Positions 45,601 to 58,413 of a stretch of 64,000 nucleotides of DNA are shown here, one piece after another; within the stretch, counting starts at the first letter, position 1, and each line of letters opens with the position of its first letter. The notes beneath the pieces were generated by a model that saw nothing but the letters and a program-made list of their open reading frames with translations, was not told the DNA's origin and made no database searches. This DNA is from Przewalskia tangutica (taxonomy: Eukaryota > Streptophyta > Magnoliopsida > Solanales > Solanaceae). Where the stretch lies: positions 59,309,609-59,373,608 of the forward strand of contig CM056725.1 in the NCBI GenBank assembly GCA_029844215.1, in the 5' to 3' direction. The position numbers and the translations under genes were made by a program.

Positions 45601-47450
45601 TGTTACACCTGGTAAGATTAAGACAATAATTAAGAACGTCATTAAGAAATAAGATTCAGATATTGGATATAAAATATATTTATACAAGCTAATCCAGAAG
45701 TTGGTATTCAAAGGATGTGAGTCCGGAATTTTTTTTGGTTACTACAAGCGTGTCAATGAAAATGGAAAATGATAGTTATATATATTCCCATTAAGGATTA
45801 GTAACATATTATAAGAATTACGGCATGAAGAATACGAGACCTTATAAAATTCTCGGGAATTAAAGGAAGCGGAAGTTAAGATTCTAAAGAAGTGGGGCAT
45901 AAGGTTAATTAATGATGAGAAGTGGACCAAATTGACAAAAAAAAAAGACTAAATTTTCAGATTTGGACCTTATGACCCCAACTCTTCATTCTCAAAAATA
46001 TCACTTACACTTCATCACCCTCTCCTCTCCCTCTTCAACAAAAAACACTCAATTCCTTAGCAAAATTTAAGCTTTTATCACCTTCTTTCTAGATTAAGTT
46101 TTGTTACAAAATTATAAACCAAGATAAACACCAAATCAGTGGGTATTTCGGCATTACCACTGGACCGAATCTGTCAAGAGATTTCCAGATTTTTAAGGTA
46201 AAGTCTTTGGAAGAAAAAACATGTATGAAAGGTGGATTAAACTTGTATGGTTGAAGAAAATGGTGGAAATTGAAGAAAACAGTGGGCAAAAATCGGGACT
46301 GCTGCTGGCCGAAATTTTAGGCAGATGTTTAGTCAACTTTGGAGGGGTATATCTCCTAGTATATTAGCAGTTGTTAGGTGTTTCAAAATCCTAAAATTAA
46401 TTTCGTCGAGTCTAGTTTCCAACTCAATAAACCTCTCGTCAATAGGATATCAGAGTAGAAAGTTATGGACGTTACAATTTCAGCTGACAGAACAGTGAAT
46501 TCCGCCACTGCTGGCCGATTTTGAGCAGAGAAATTCAAGTTTTTGAGACAAGTTTTTGGAAGAGAAAATGTTTATAAATGATGGGTTAACATCATAGATT
46601 GTATGCATGTTGAATTGGAGTTGAAAAAGTGAGTAATTAGGCAAGAAAAGTTGATAAAACCGTGGGTTGTTGGCGAAGCAGTGGGTTCGAATTAATGGTT
46701 GTTTTGGCTTTGTTTGAGGTATAAAATTCTTCCTTGTATGAAATAATTTGAGTTGCATGTTGTTATAATTGTAGTAATGAATGTATGTTGAGAGAAACTT
46801 GAAGTTTAGGCAATGCATGTGACAAATTTAGTGTTGTAGCCGATTTTAGGACCATGTTGTATACATTGGATTAAAGTGTTATTGTTGTTATTATGGTTGC
46901 TAATTGCATGTTGAGAATTGAAAGGAAACATTGATGTTTAAAGATGTATTTGTTATATGGAATTGTTGGAAGGTGAGTTGGATTAAGAATTAAGGAAAGA
47001 GTCATAAAGTGGTGACGTTGTGGCCGAAATTGGTATGGAAATTATTGAACCTTGTTATATGCATTTTATAGATTGTTTACATATGATTGTGGGGCAGAAT
47101 TTTACACGTCTAGTAGGCGTGTAATCCCCTTTGTATTAACTGTTGATTGTGCCCTTAGCCGGGGCTTGGTTATTGTTGAAATTGGGCCTTTTTAAAGGTG
47201 GAAAAGTACGTAGAAACAAAGGAAGTGCTGCCCAATTTTTCGTAAAAATAGGAGCGTTACTTAAGTCCCTAACCTACCCTTAAAGGCAAGTAGTAAATAG
47301 ACATGCTATTGTCGTTATAGGTGGAAGTGCTACGTGAGCGTATTCCACTTAGCGGGTTGGTAGAAGAACGCTGAGGTATGTGAACTAACTTCCTTCTATT
47401 GGCATGATTATTCTTGAAGTATACTAGCCTTGCTTATTGAAGTATACTTG
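45601..47450 (+). repeat. E4 3' LTR, 5' part
   Basis: Begins TGTTACACCTGGTAAG right after the purine tract. Strongly diverged from the other LTRs, yet keeps the donor block GAGGTATGTGAAC near 47374 and the hairpin-like TTACACG...CGTGTAAT near 47102. Cut at 47450 by another LTR. Confidence 0.78.
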
Positions 47451-49232
47451 TGTTACACCCCGTAGTTCCAACACATGAATCAGAGAACGTACGTAAGACG
47501 TTAACGTTTAAATCGTGAAACGATAGAAGATACACCTTTCCTTAAGAGAAATATCGGGAACTTGTGAAGGAAAAGGTTTGTTAATTGGAATTTGGTTCTC
47601 AAATTTGGTATTTGAGACTTTTGGAATATATTAGAATTATGGATTTTTAAATTCGGATTTGGTCACGTGGGGCCCACGGGAAAATTTTACGGTTTTGTGG
47701 GGCCCACAATATTTTGAGATATTTTGACCAATTATGGATATTTTGGAGGATGAAAATATTTTTAGACCAATGAGAGGGTGACACGTGGCACACCCCTTTG
47801 ACTATTGACTTGGTCTTGGAAGATATTTTGGAGACAAGTGGAGGTGGGTACCACTCCACTTGTCTTGCTACATATAAGGCCATACACTTGTCAAGCATCC
47901 ACACTTAGGGACATAGTATATATGCAAGGTAGAGGACTTGCAAGACTTAGCCACACTTAGAAAATATTTCATCTTTTTCTTCCTCTTCCATGTAGTTTCG
48001 GCCAAGGGCCCATATCAAGAGCAAAAATCCTTCAAAAGTTGATGATAAATCCTCAAACTCAAGCCTAAGATCCCTAGTGGTATACTAAGCAAGGATAACC
48101 CCTTAAACCCCCGAGATCAAGTGTTGGCCGAGAATAGAGAGGGTGAAACCCTAAGTTTTATCAAATTTTTGGAAGTGAAATACCAAGTGAAGTTGTGTAT
48201 AAACTCATAGAGGTCACATATATGTGATTGGATCTTGAAGAAGTGGAGCGAAACGAAAACTGCGGACCAAAACCTAAGGGGCTGTTTTGGACGATTTCTT
48301 GGCTCAAAATGAGGTAATAATCCTTCTTCCTCCGCAGTAATTGGATATTACTTATTCTTATGTTTAAGGGATGAACTTATGTTAAGGAAGTAATGGAAAA
48401 TAAGATGTGTATGAGGTAGATATGTTGTTGGCCAATTTGAGGCAATTTTGTGCCCTTGGTTTCGTTTGTTATATGGTTGTTGTTATCCACACTTGTCGCA
48501 TGTTAAAATAAGGTAATATAGTTGTTGATAAGTTGGTATATCATATATGGAAGTGTTGGAACTCGAATTGGAATAAAATGGATTAAGGAAAGAGTTATCG
48601 GATTGTAGTTGTTTTAGCCGAAAAACTGCCCAAAATTGTTAGACGTTGTCGTATCATTTTATGGACTGTTTTGGGCATGTATAATGCTGGAAATTAAGCC
48701 CCTAATATGCATGTTTAAGTGTAGTAGTTGCTAATGAAAGTCCTAAGGAAATAGGGGTGTGGAAAGGTGTTGAAACGCCTCACATTTTACCCTCGTTATT
48801 GTTGGATTACGGACTGTTTTTATGGGCTGATTTGTGGACTGTTTTGTATAACTGTGGGGCAGAATTTTACACGTCCTATTAGGCGTGTAATCCCCTTTGT
48901 ATTTCTGAATTGTTGGGCCTTGAATGTGGCGTTTGGTTATTGATTTTTGGGCCTTGAAAAAGGTGGAAAAGTACGTAGAAACAAAGGAAGTGCTTCCCGA
49001 TTTTCCGTAGAATAAGAGACCTTACACTTAGTATGATTCTACGTTAAAAAGTGAGGAGTTGATAGACATGTTATGATTAATATAGGTTGAAGTACTACAA
49101 GTAGCGTATTCTACTTAAGGGATGGAATAGCTATCAAGGTTGAAGTACTTTGGAGCATTTTGCTACTTGTCGATAATCGTCGCGAGGTATGTGAACCTCT
49201 TCCTCCTTTTGGCATGATTCTATGTATGAAAT
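47451..49232 (+). repeat. LTR12, plus-strand LTR fragment
   Basis: Begins TGTTACACCCCGTAGTTCC inside the E4 LTR. TATATATG box near 47917, donor block 49185-49192. Cut at 49232 by a minus-strand LTR; its end is outside the window. Confidence 0.78.
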
Positions 49233-50163
49233 TGTCACGACCCGACCCCGGGCCCGCGACTGGTTCCCTACCTGGGCACCCTTACAGGTATACATCAGAG
49301 AAAATCAGCGGAACATACATGAAACTTACAAAATAAAACAACAGAAGTAAAACAACAGGTTAGCCGATAGGGCTACCTTCATGGACATACATATATACAA
49401 CCGAAGCAGTTGCCTCCTTTCCTTTACAAACTGACCCACAATATGTGACTACAGACCTCTAAGAGTTTTAACATAACCACAGTGGCGGGACAGGGCCCCG
49501 CCATACCCCTGAATATACATGAAGCTACAACCTCAGGGAAAACCGTACCAAGAGATAAGCCTCCGGAGCAAATGGAGCTTTTTCCAAAAAACTGAACCGA
49601 GATCCTAAGAGCAAGGATCACCAACATGTGCACCTAATACCTGCGGGAATGAACGCAGCCTCAAGGGGTCGATTACAGTACAATTTAATATGGAACGAAA
49701 TAAAGTGCAGAAATGATCATAATCGTACAAAAGAATGACAGGGGCAGGTATAAAAAGTACATACCAGATCCTGCCGTGTCATTACCACTTATGAACTTAA
49801 TCGTACCTTATTATATTTTCCCATTTTCAATAAAAGTTCTGATCACTTTCTTACGTCATACTTGGGAAAAAATCGTCAAGTTTATTACCATATAACTTAC
49901 TTATCTTTCATAACATAATCCGACCCTTTATGGAGGGACGCATATACTACCCGACCCAATCTGGGACGCGATCAAGTCACACAAATATCAAAGCGTGCCC
50001 GTGGAATCCCCCATCACTGCCGACAGCTATAAGTGTAAAATGTAACCATGTGACGCTACGTGGCATCCCACCTCACCGTGCAGCATACATACACAATACA
50101 TATATATATATCTCACGCCTGGAATCGCATCACTGATAAGCATTTGTAGGTGTAACATATACA

Positions 50164-50203
<40 letters not shown>

Positions 50204-50239
50204 CGCGGCCGCATGCCCCGGAATCCCTCATCGTATAAG
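49233..50239 (-). repeat. LTR13, first part
   Basis: Begins TGTCACGACCCGACCCCGGG and is interrupted after ATAAG (50235-50239) by a solo LTR. Includes an (AT)n run at 50170-50202. Continues at 53626. Confidence 0.82.
50170..50202. repeat. (AT)n microsatellite
   Basis: About 16 AT units, preceded by a shorter run at 50098-50112. Confidence 0.9.
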
Positions 50240-50621
50240 TGTTATACCCCGTATTTACAGAGTATGTACGTGAGGACGTACGTAGAAAAGTTTGGGCCTT
50301 AAAGTTAGGCAAGGACGAAATTTTGTTCACAAGTACCGAAAAGAATCGTTTTTCGATGAAACGTTTTACAAAACTTACAGAGGGAAAAATACGGCGATGT
50401 CATTTATAATTTTTGCGGATTTTTCCGAGGCGAAATATTTTGGACCAGCGGGAGGGTGGCATGTGTCACCTCACATTGACGCGTTGTGGGCGGCAAGTGC
50501 ACGATTTGGGGGTCAAGAGTTGGTAGGATATTTGTGAGGATTTGTGGAGTAGGGACTAGGGAACTTGGGCAAATCTTGCCTCCACTTGCCCCACTTGGCT
50601 TGATCATGGCCATTGAACTCC

Positions 50622-50629
50622 TATAAATA
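50622..50629 (+). promoter_or_regulatory. LTR TATA box (LTR14)
   Basis: TATAAATA in CCTATAAATACCCC. Confidence 0.7.
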
Positions 50630-52529
50630 CCCCTTGTGAAGACTTATTCATCCCAAAACTTTCCTAAGTCTTGAAAGCCCTCTTCCCTTTGTGTAGAGTT
50701 CTCGCCCTAGCCTCCTCCCCTTTGTGAGGCCCCTTGGCCGAGAGCCCTCCCTTGGCCGAAAGTATCCCCTCCTGGGGTGTTAGCCGAAACCTACCCCCTC
50801 CTTGTGGTGTTGTTCTCGTGAAAATACCCCCCCTCTTGGTAGAAAATACTCTCCAAGTATTGTTACTATACCAAAATACCTTAGCCTTATACCTTGTAGT
50901 ATTCCAAAAGTTACCTCTATACGTAGAGTCCGGGAATACTACCTTATGTCCCTTTTGTCTCAAAACGAAACCCTAAGAAAAATCTTCATAGCCGGTTGAA
51001 GGATTAAGAAGAAGTTGGTAGAACTTCTAAAGGGTTGTTTGGAGCGGGTTGGAGCGCCCAGAGTAGGAGCTAAACGTTGCTCAGGATCGACATTTATACT
51101 TGGATAATTATGGGCTTATCGAGGTAAATATCTTGTCCCCCTATTGTAATTGGAAATTACATACTGTAGTAGTATAGAAATGAATATAAGATTCATAGAA
51201 GAGATTTGAACTGTAATAGAAGGATATTGCAGAAAAGACTTGAACTGAAATCGCATCAGTAGAATATTAATGTAGAAGTTGATAGACTTACACAACCTGT
51301 ATAGGTTGAATGTTCTGCGAGTAGAATGTACTACTTGAAAGGTGGACAAGGCTAGCCGGGTTATAGCCGTGGAGCGTTTTGCTAATAGTCGATAATCGTC
51401 GCGAGGTATATGATTCTTCCTATCCTCTTGAGCATGATATTTTAAAAGAATATATATAGTACGGTAGATGTACGTGTGTTAACTGAACGTAGTTGTACGG
51501 AAATGTCTTTTGACTTAAGCCTGAATAATAAGAATCTTGAAGTATTTCAAAAGAATTAAGAAACCTTTTTGAAAGAAGAGTAATACTTGGTTTTAAAAGC
51601 TTAAGAGTTATACTAGCTTTATGGGAAGTTAGGTATAACGGCTTAAGAGAGATAAAAAGAATGGTTTATTGATTTTAGAAGTTAAGATACTTGATCTTAA
51701 AAGATAAGAGACTTGACTTAATTATTAATATGAATTTTGTTAAAAAGGGTGTGAAACCTCATTCGTGAGTAATGAGTACTTGGTTTTTAAAAGGGATAAT
51801 GTTTTACTGATTTCGGGAATCAGAATAAGTATCGAACGAACCACTGCAGCGTTAATAAAGGGAAATGTTTTGACTAATTAAGTATTATTAACCAGTAGAT
51901 ACCTCCATCTGCATAGAAGCTAAGATGAGACAAAAATGATGTTACATTTCCTAGATCATGGCTGCTTTAATAAGATTGTTATAAACAAGAATAACCTACT
52001 CACATATAAGGCATATGTTTCTCAAATTGTTTTAAAGGAGAATTATATCATTAAGTGATTAAAACTATGAACTACGAAACCTTTCGAAAATGAGAAACTT
52101 GAGTATTTGAAATTAGGCAAACTTGAACGTTTGGAAAAGAATGTTGTTACTTGATTTTACAAAGAAAAGTGTTTTGATTTACTTAAGAAGGTAGTCACTC
52201 TATTTTTATACTACGGGTATTGTGTGACTTTTGTGAAAGAAACGGATCTTTTAAAGAGTTAATGTATGAAGTACTTTGGGGATAAAAACCCGAACTTGTT
52301 AATCATAAAGTAGAAAGTACCTTGTGTGAATAACTTGATTGTGTTGGTTTGTGATAGCCTTGTAATACTTCCTTGTTGATTTGATAATTAAACATGTAGG
52401 ATGCTACGTGTGTTAGTGTCTTGTGATGTTTGTGTAAAGGGGTTTCCCTTGTTGTGCTTATGTTGTCTAACGGTAAGCCGTTATGCTAGTATTACATCAC
52501 TCACCTCTTGACATAATTCCGGGGGTTAA

Positions 52530-52840
52530 GCTGCCCTCCGATGCGGGGTAGACTCAGGCGGTCTGGGACCATGATTCGAGAATACCTCATGCGGGTCCTG
52601 GGGACCTATGCGGAGCTACGAGAGTTCCAGGTTAGTGTGCGGCCCTTGTGGTCATGCGGTCTATATGGCCATGCAGACTGCGAGTCCAGGACGTTGTCGG
52701 GGAGTAGCTACCCTCGATGCGAGGAATACCTCATGCGGGCCATTGGAGTGGCCTATGCGGAGCTGCGGGAAGTTCCAGGACTAGACGCGCACATTAGATA
52801 CTGCGGGCGAGTGGCCAGCTTCGATCATGTGGCGGTCTAG
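52530..52840 (+). repeat. GC-rich minisatellite D (LTR14)
   Basis: Two main units about 146 bp apart, each GAATACCTCATGCGGG...CCTATGCGGAGCT. A degraded relative lies in the E1 LTR at 4110-4400. Confidence 0.65.
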
Positions 52841-53625
52841 ACAGATCTCATGATACAGTTTATGACCCTGTTGGTACTGTGGGTTTTAGTAGTCGGCTAT
52901 GCCTTCGTACTTACCCCGTACGGTTTTATTATGACACAGGTGGGACCTGGTGTTCATATGTGTTCCTTGGTGCTTTTATATCATGATCACGCGGTGAGGA
53001 AGGTATTCCACGGGCATGCTTGATGTTGTGGGCGTGAGACCCATAGTTGTATTTAAGTGATGACTTTGAGGGCGTGAGTCCCTGACTTGACATGGCTGCT
53101 TATTTATTGTGAACTGTAGTTTGGTTATCATGCATGTCTCCTGCTTTATATAGACTACTATGATTTCATTTCTGATTTTCGATTCACATACTTGGTACCT
53201 GTTGTACTGACCTCCTTCGGGGGGCTGCGTTCATGCCGCAGGTAGAGGTACACCAGTGTTGATCCTCGCTCTTAGGGTCACAGTTCAGCGTTTGGGAAGC
53301 TCCATTTCTCCGGAGGCTTATCAGTGGAATAGTCCCCTGTCGTTGTAAGTGCTTACATTCAGGGGTATGGCGGGGCCCTGTCCCGCCATTGTTGTCATAT
53401 CATTCTTAGAGGTCTGTAGTACTGTTGTGGGCAGAATTGTAAAAAGGGATGTAACTGTTCTAGTTGTTATATATATATATGCCGAAAGGAAACTTTTCTC
53501 AGATAACTGTTTTACACTTCACTTTATTCATGTCTTGTTTTATATTCCGCTGATTACTCTGATGTATGGCTACTTGGGTGCCCGGGGTAAGGCACCAGTC
53601 ACGGGCCCGAGTTCGGGTCGTGACA

Positions 53626-54824
53626 ATAAGCATGACCATAACGTTCCCTCGACATCCCTCATCGTAGGTGCAGGTCTTCATGGGGAGCTAGCCCATGGAG
53701 TAGTAATATAACATGCCCCCGGAATCCCTCATCGTGGGTACATGTCATCATGGGGAGCTAGCCCATGGAGTAATAATCGTACATAGCATGGTCGCATGCC
53801 CCGGAATCCCTCATCGTATAAGCATGGCCATGGGTAATAAAACAAATCCGGGAATCTAACCCGCCTCCTGGTCACATGCCCCGGAATCCCACATCGTATA
53901 AGCATGTCCAAGGATCAATCATAATGGAAGCATACCCGTGGAATCCCACATCACTGTCGGTACGTCCAAGTAAACTTACAATAAGACAGCCGGCCCTCCA
54001 ACTGAGAGTCACGACAACGTAACATATAATACTTGCACTCAAAGCTATCACAAGCAAACATAGGCAAGTTCATTAAACCTTTAGACTTCCATTTTTATAA
54101 ACTCATGGCACTTCCGTTTCACACATAAAAATCCGGGAATTTAACCCCAAGTACTACGCACCTCTACTTCTTTAGAAAGACTCTTTTTCAAATAAAACTT
54201 CCAAGATACTAACAACCGTAGTATCAAGTCATATCTATTTTCAAGACAAGTCACAATACCTTTTTAGAAATACATTTACCGGCTTCTAAATCAAGTGACT
54301 TCTTTCTTAAAAACTTTAAGCAATTGGTACATTTAAAACAGTTTGTCCTTCTTTATTTCAAATCATTTCTTTGCTTACATTACTGAAGAAAACCATTCTT
54401 TTAATCTTCCATAAAGTTGTTATAACCAACTTCCCATAAAGCCGTTATAACTCTTTATGTTTTGGACAAATTCATTCCTTTTATAACCAAGAGACTTATA
54501 CTTTCAAAAATACTTCAAGTCTCTTAACTTTTAAGAAAACAAGTTTCTTAACTTAGAAATCAAGTCTTTCCAGATCGAGTATTCTATACTTGTAAATCAA
54601 TTCATTTCTTCCTTTAAGAATCAAGTCCCATAACTTGAAAAAATAAAGTCTCTTAAATTCATAGCCTTAAAACTTCATACGTAGATTCTTATAAGTTAAG
54701 TAACATATACTTTGGTGCGTTGTGAATAAGTTATACTTATTTATAACGATCTTATTCAAGTAGCCATGATCTAGAAAATGTAATACAATTTTATCTTATC
54801 TTAGCTTCTATGCAGATGGAGAAT
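53626..54824 (-). repeat. LTR13, second part
   Basis: Resumes with ATAAGCATG and carries repeats at 53640-53935 with GCCCCGGAATCCC and GGGGAGCTAGCCCATGGAG (minisatellite F). Cut at 54824 by element E8. Confidence 0.78.
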
Positions 54825-55222
54825 TGTTATACCCCGTATTTCCAGAGTATGTACGTGAGGGCGTACGTACAAAAGTTTAAGCCTTAAAGAAGACTAAGGG
54901 ACGAAATTTTGTGCACAACTAGCAAAAAGAATCGTTTTCCGACGAAACGTTTTCCGGACTTTGCGAAGGGAAAATTACGGCTATGTCATTTATTATTTTT
55001 GCGGATTTTTCCGAGAGATGAAATATTTTGGACCAACGAGAGGGCGACACTTGTCACCCTCAAGTGGACGATTTTTTGTGGGCGTTTTTGGCCTTGTTTC
55101 TAGTCAAGGAGTTGGTAGGATATTTTGTGTAGTAGATGAGCAAGTGGGACCCACAAACACATGTCCAAATCTTGACCCTCCACTTGCCCCCCACTTGGCT
55201 CAATCTTGGCCATTGAATGTCC

Positions 55223-55230
55223 TATAAATA
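55223..55230 (+). promoter_or_regulatory. LTR TATA box (E8)
   Basis: TATAAATA in CCTATAAATACCCC, about 400 bp into the LTR. Confidence 0.75.
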
Positions 55231-56056
55231 CCCCTCTAATGCAAGACCATTTCTTCATCCACACTTGTGAAATTCCAAGGAAAATACTCCCTCCCCTTTG
55301 TGTAGTTTTTCGTCCAAAGCCTCCCCCCCCCTTGAGAGGCCCTACTAAAACCCCTCTTGCCTAGTTGTTTTCGTAAAATACCCCCCCCCCTTGGTAGAAA
55401 AGTTGTCTCCAAGTAGTGTTTCTATACCAAAATACCTTTGCCCAAATACCTTGTAGTATTCCAAGGTTACACCTATACTAAAAGCCCAGAAATACTATTA
55501 TACTTCCCTTCAGTCACAAAAACGAAACCCTAAAGAAAATCTTCATAGCGGGTTGAAGTATTAAGAAGAAGTTGCGTAGAACTTCTAAGGGTTGTTTGGA
55601 GCGGGTTGGAGCGTTCAGAATAGGAGCTAAACGTTGCTCAGGATCGACATATAAACTTGGATAATTTTGGGCTTATCGAGGTAAATACTCTTGTCCTTCT
55701 ATTGTAATTGGAAATTACATACTGTAGTTGTATAGAAGTGAGTATAAGACGTATATAAGGATGGTAAAAGAAGAGAATTGAATTGAAATCACATCAGAAG
55801 AATATTAAAGAAGAAGACTGAACTGTATTTACAGTAGAATTGTGTAGTTTGACGGGTAGGGAAGTGCTGCCCAATTTTTTCCGTAGAATAAGGAATCTGT
55901 ATCTAGAATTATTCTACAGAGTAGTCTAGACATTGATAGACTTGTATGACCGTTATAGGTTGAAGTACTGCAAGTAGCGTATTCTACTAGAAGGGTGGAA
56001 AAGGCTAGCCGGATTCTGATTTTGGAGCTATTTGCTAATAGTCGATAATCGTCGCG

Positions 56057-56064
56057 AGGTATGT
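56057..56064 (+). promoter_or_regulatory. Conserved LTR splice donor (E8)
   Basis: AGGTATGT in GTCGCGAGGTATGTGATTC. With the acceptor ending at 58127 the predicted intron is about 2.07 kb. Confidence 0.5.
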
Positions 56065-57056
56065 GATTCTTCCTATCCTCTTGAGCATGATATTTTAAAA
56101 GAATATATATATAGTACGGTAGACGTACGTGTGTTAACTGAACGTAGTTTTACGGCAATGTCTTTTGACTTAAGCCTGAATAATAAGAATCTTGAAGTAT
56201 TTCAAAAGAATTAAGAATCGTTTTGAAAGAAGAGTAATACTTGGTTTTAAAAGCTCAAGAGTTATACTAGCTTTATTGGAAGTTAAGTATAACGACTTAA
56301 GAGAGATAAAAAGAATGGTTTATTGATTTTAAAGAAGTTAAGAGACTTGATCTTAAAAGATAAGAGACCTGACTTAATTGAATTAATATGAATTTTGTTA
56401 AAAAGAGTGAAACCTCATTCGTGAGTAATGAGTACTTGGTTTTTAAAAGGAATAATGTTTTACTGATTTCGGAAATCAGAATAAGTATCGAACAAACCAC
56501 AGCAGCGCTAATAAAGGGAAATGTATTGACTAATAAAGTGTTATTAAAAAACAGTAGAAGCCTCCATCTGCATAGAAGCTAAGATGAGACAAAATGATAT
56601 TACATTTCCTAGATCATGGCTGCTTTAATAAGATTGTTATAAACAAGAATAAACCTACTCACACATAAGGCATATGTTTCTCAATTTGTTTTAAAGGAGA
56701 ATTATATTATTAAGTGATTAAAACTATGAACTACGAAACCTTTCGAAAATGAGAAACTTGAGCATTTGAAATTAGGCAAACCTGAACGTTTGGAAAATAA
56801 TGTCGTTACTTGATTTTACAAAAGGGAAGTGTTTTGGTTTACTTAAAAAGATAGTCACTCTATTTTTATACTACGTGTATTGTGTGACTTTTGTGAAAGA
56901 AACGGATCTTTTAAAGAGTTAATGTATGTAGTACTTTGAGGTTAAAACCCGGATTTGTTGAACTTGCCTATGCTTGTGGTGATAACCTTTGTTGTGCAAA
57001 TGTTGTATTTCTGTGCTACCGCGTCTCTCGTTGGAGGGCCGACTATCTGGCTGATT

Positions 57057-57300
57057 GATGGACATACTGACACGATGGGTGGCCCACGGGTATGCTTCCA
57101 CTAATCGATCCTTTTGGACATACTGACACGATGGGTGGCCCACGGGTATGCTTCCATTAGGAGTGTTATCTTGTTATTTGCTTTGGACATACTGACACGA
57201 TGGGTGGCCCACGAGTATGCTTCCACTTTGATTGTTATCTGGTTATTTCCTTTTGGACATACTGACACGATGGGTGGCCCACGGGTATGCTTCCATTAGG
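57057..57300 (+). repeat. Minisatellite A (E8 5' LTR)
   Basis: Four units (about 57-70 bp) of TGGACATACTGACACGATGG and GGTATGCTTCCA. Confidence 0.8.
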
Positions 57301-57927
57301 ATGGTTCCATGGCCATGCTTATACCGAGGTAAGATGTCGGGGCACGCGTTGTCATGCGTTAAACTCCTGTGTTACATTTGAGTGATGACTTTGAGGCGTG
57401 AGTCCACGACTTGACATACGCTTTTATGTTGTGAATCAGAGCTGGTTATCATACATGTCTCCTATTTTATATGGACTATTATGATTTCATTTTCGTGATT
57501 TACGGTTTCACATACTTGGTACTGTTCGATCGACCTCCGGCTGCGTTCATGCCGCAGGTAGAGATACATCGGTTGTTGATCCTCGCTCTTAGGATTACCG
57601 TCCAGCGTATTGGGAAGCTCCATTTCTCCGAGGCTTATCTTTTGGTATGTTCCCCGAGTTGTAGGTTCTGTACATTCGTGGTATGGGGCCCCGTCCCGTC
57701 ATAGTTGTTGTCACATTCTTAGAGGTGCAGAAGTAGGCGGGGTTGTAAAAGGATGTAACTGCTCAAACTTTGTATATATATATATATGCCGAAGGCGACT
57801 TTCTCTCGATAAAATGTGTCTCATTTTACAATTGGTTCATGTCTTGTTTTATGTTCCATTACTCGATGTATGACTACTTGGGTGCGGGTAAGGCACGATC
57901 CACGGCCCCGAACAGTCGTGACAAAAG

Positions 57928-57939
57928 TGGTATCAAAGC
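57928..57939 (+). other. E8 primer-binding site
   Basis: TGGTATCAAAGC, one base off the usual TGGTATCAGAGC, 4 nt after the LTR. Confidence 0.8.
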
Positions 57940-57986
57940 GATTAATCCTCTGAAAGTGTCTACGCATCGCGGTTCAGTAGAGTCTT

Positions 57987-58020
57987 GATTATCGATGTGT
58001 TGTGCACCACATCTTTAATC
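57987..58020 (+). promoter_or_regulatory. Leader hairpin with GTGCAC loop (E8)
   Basis: Inner stem GATGTG/CACATC and loop TTGTGCAC intact; outer stem GATTAT/TTAATC with one pair lost. Confidence 0.72.
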
Positions 58021-58113
58021 GTGAGGTCGCAGACATTTAGGATTGGTTTCCATTCTTCTCATTCTGAGATCGTGCCTTAGAGCTGTGTTATAAGTTGGAC
58101 CCCTCTGACGTAT

Positions 58114-58127
58114 CTCATTTTTACCAG
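58114..58127 (+). promoter_or_regulatory. Possible splice acceptor before gag (E8)
   Basis: CTCATTTTTACCAG, then TT and the gag ATG. Confidence 0.48.
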
Positions 58128-58129
58128 TT

Positions 58130-58413
58130 ATGCCTCCGCGCAAGGCAACACGGGCCCAGATGGGCAAGGCAGCCGAGGAGTCGCTAGTAAATCAGAGAGT
58201 ACGAGGGCGCAGGCTCGGTCATTACCTGAGATAGTGCTTCAGACGGCGATTTTTGCGACGCCGCCAGCCCCAGCAGAGTTTAGAGCCGCAGCAGTGGCTG
58301 CTGAGACCACAGTACCTGAACCTCCAGTCCCACAGCCTGGAGCAGAGGAGATGGGTTACAAGGAGATAGCCCAGTTATTGGCCAGGATAGTGGCAAGGCA
58401 CGAGGATAAGTTG
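58130..58413 (+). pseudogene. gag of E8, 5' part
   Basis: The ATG begins MPPRKATRAQMGKAAE. A shift follows where P1 has GGTGCTGCTAGTGAG and E8 reads GAGTCGCTAGTAAAT. It re-enters frame at FATPPAPAEFRAAAVAAETT, the Ala/Pro-rich linker, then GYKEIAQLLARIVARHEDKL, where the solo LTR interrupts. The N-terminal half is otherwise close to P1, so the lesion may be a base error. Confidence 0.82.

Larger units (their letters stand above)
50240..53625 (+). mobile_element. Solo LTR (LTR14) with perfect target duplication
   Basis: 3386 bp, TGTTATACCCCGTATT...GGGTCGTGACA, flanked by ATAAG (50235-50239 and 53626-53630). No primer site or purine tract at either side, so it is a true solo LTR. TATA 50622-50629; the donor block is AGGTATATG here, the only variant; minisatellite D at 52530-52840. 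Confidence 0.93.
54825..57923 (+). repeat. E8 5' LTR, complete
   Basis: 3099 bp, TGTTATACCCCGTATT...CAGTCGTGACA. TATA 55223-55230, C-runs 55324-55391, donor block 56057-56064, minisatellite A 57057-57300. From about 57300 the CTG/CAG artefact is visible (GGCACGATCC for GGCACCAGTC). Confidence 0.9.

Noticed and set aside
54909..55103. Frame beginning CTTSKKNRFPTKRF, recurring at 63690 and as relatives near 30441 and 7812 (minus)
   Set aside because: It lies upstream of the LTR TATA box and is kept only because the U3 DNA is shared; no domain and the length varies among copies.
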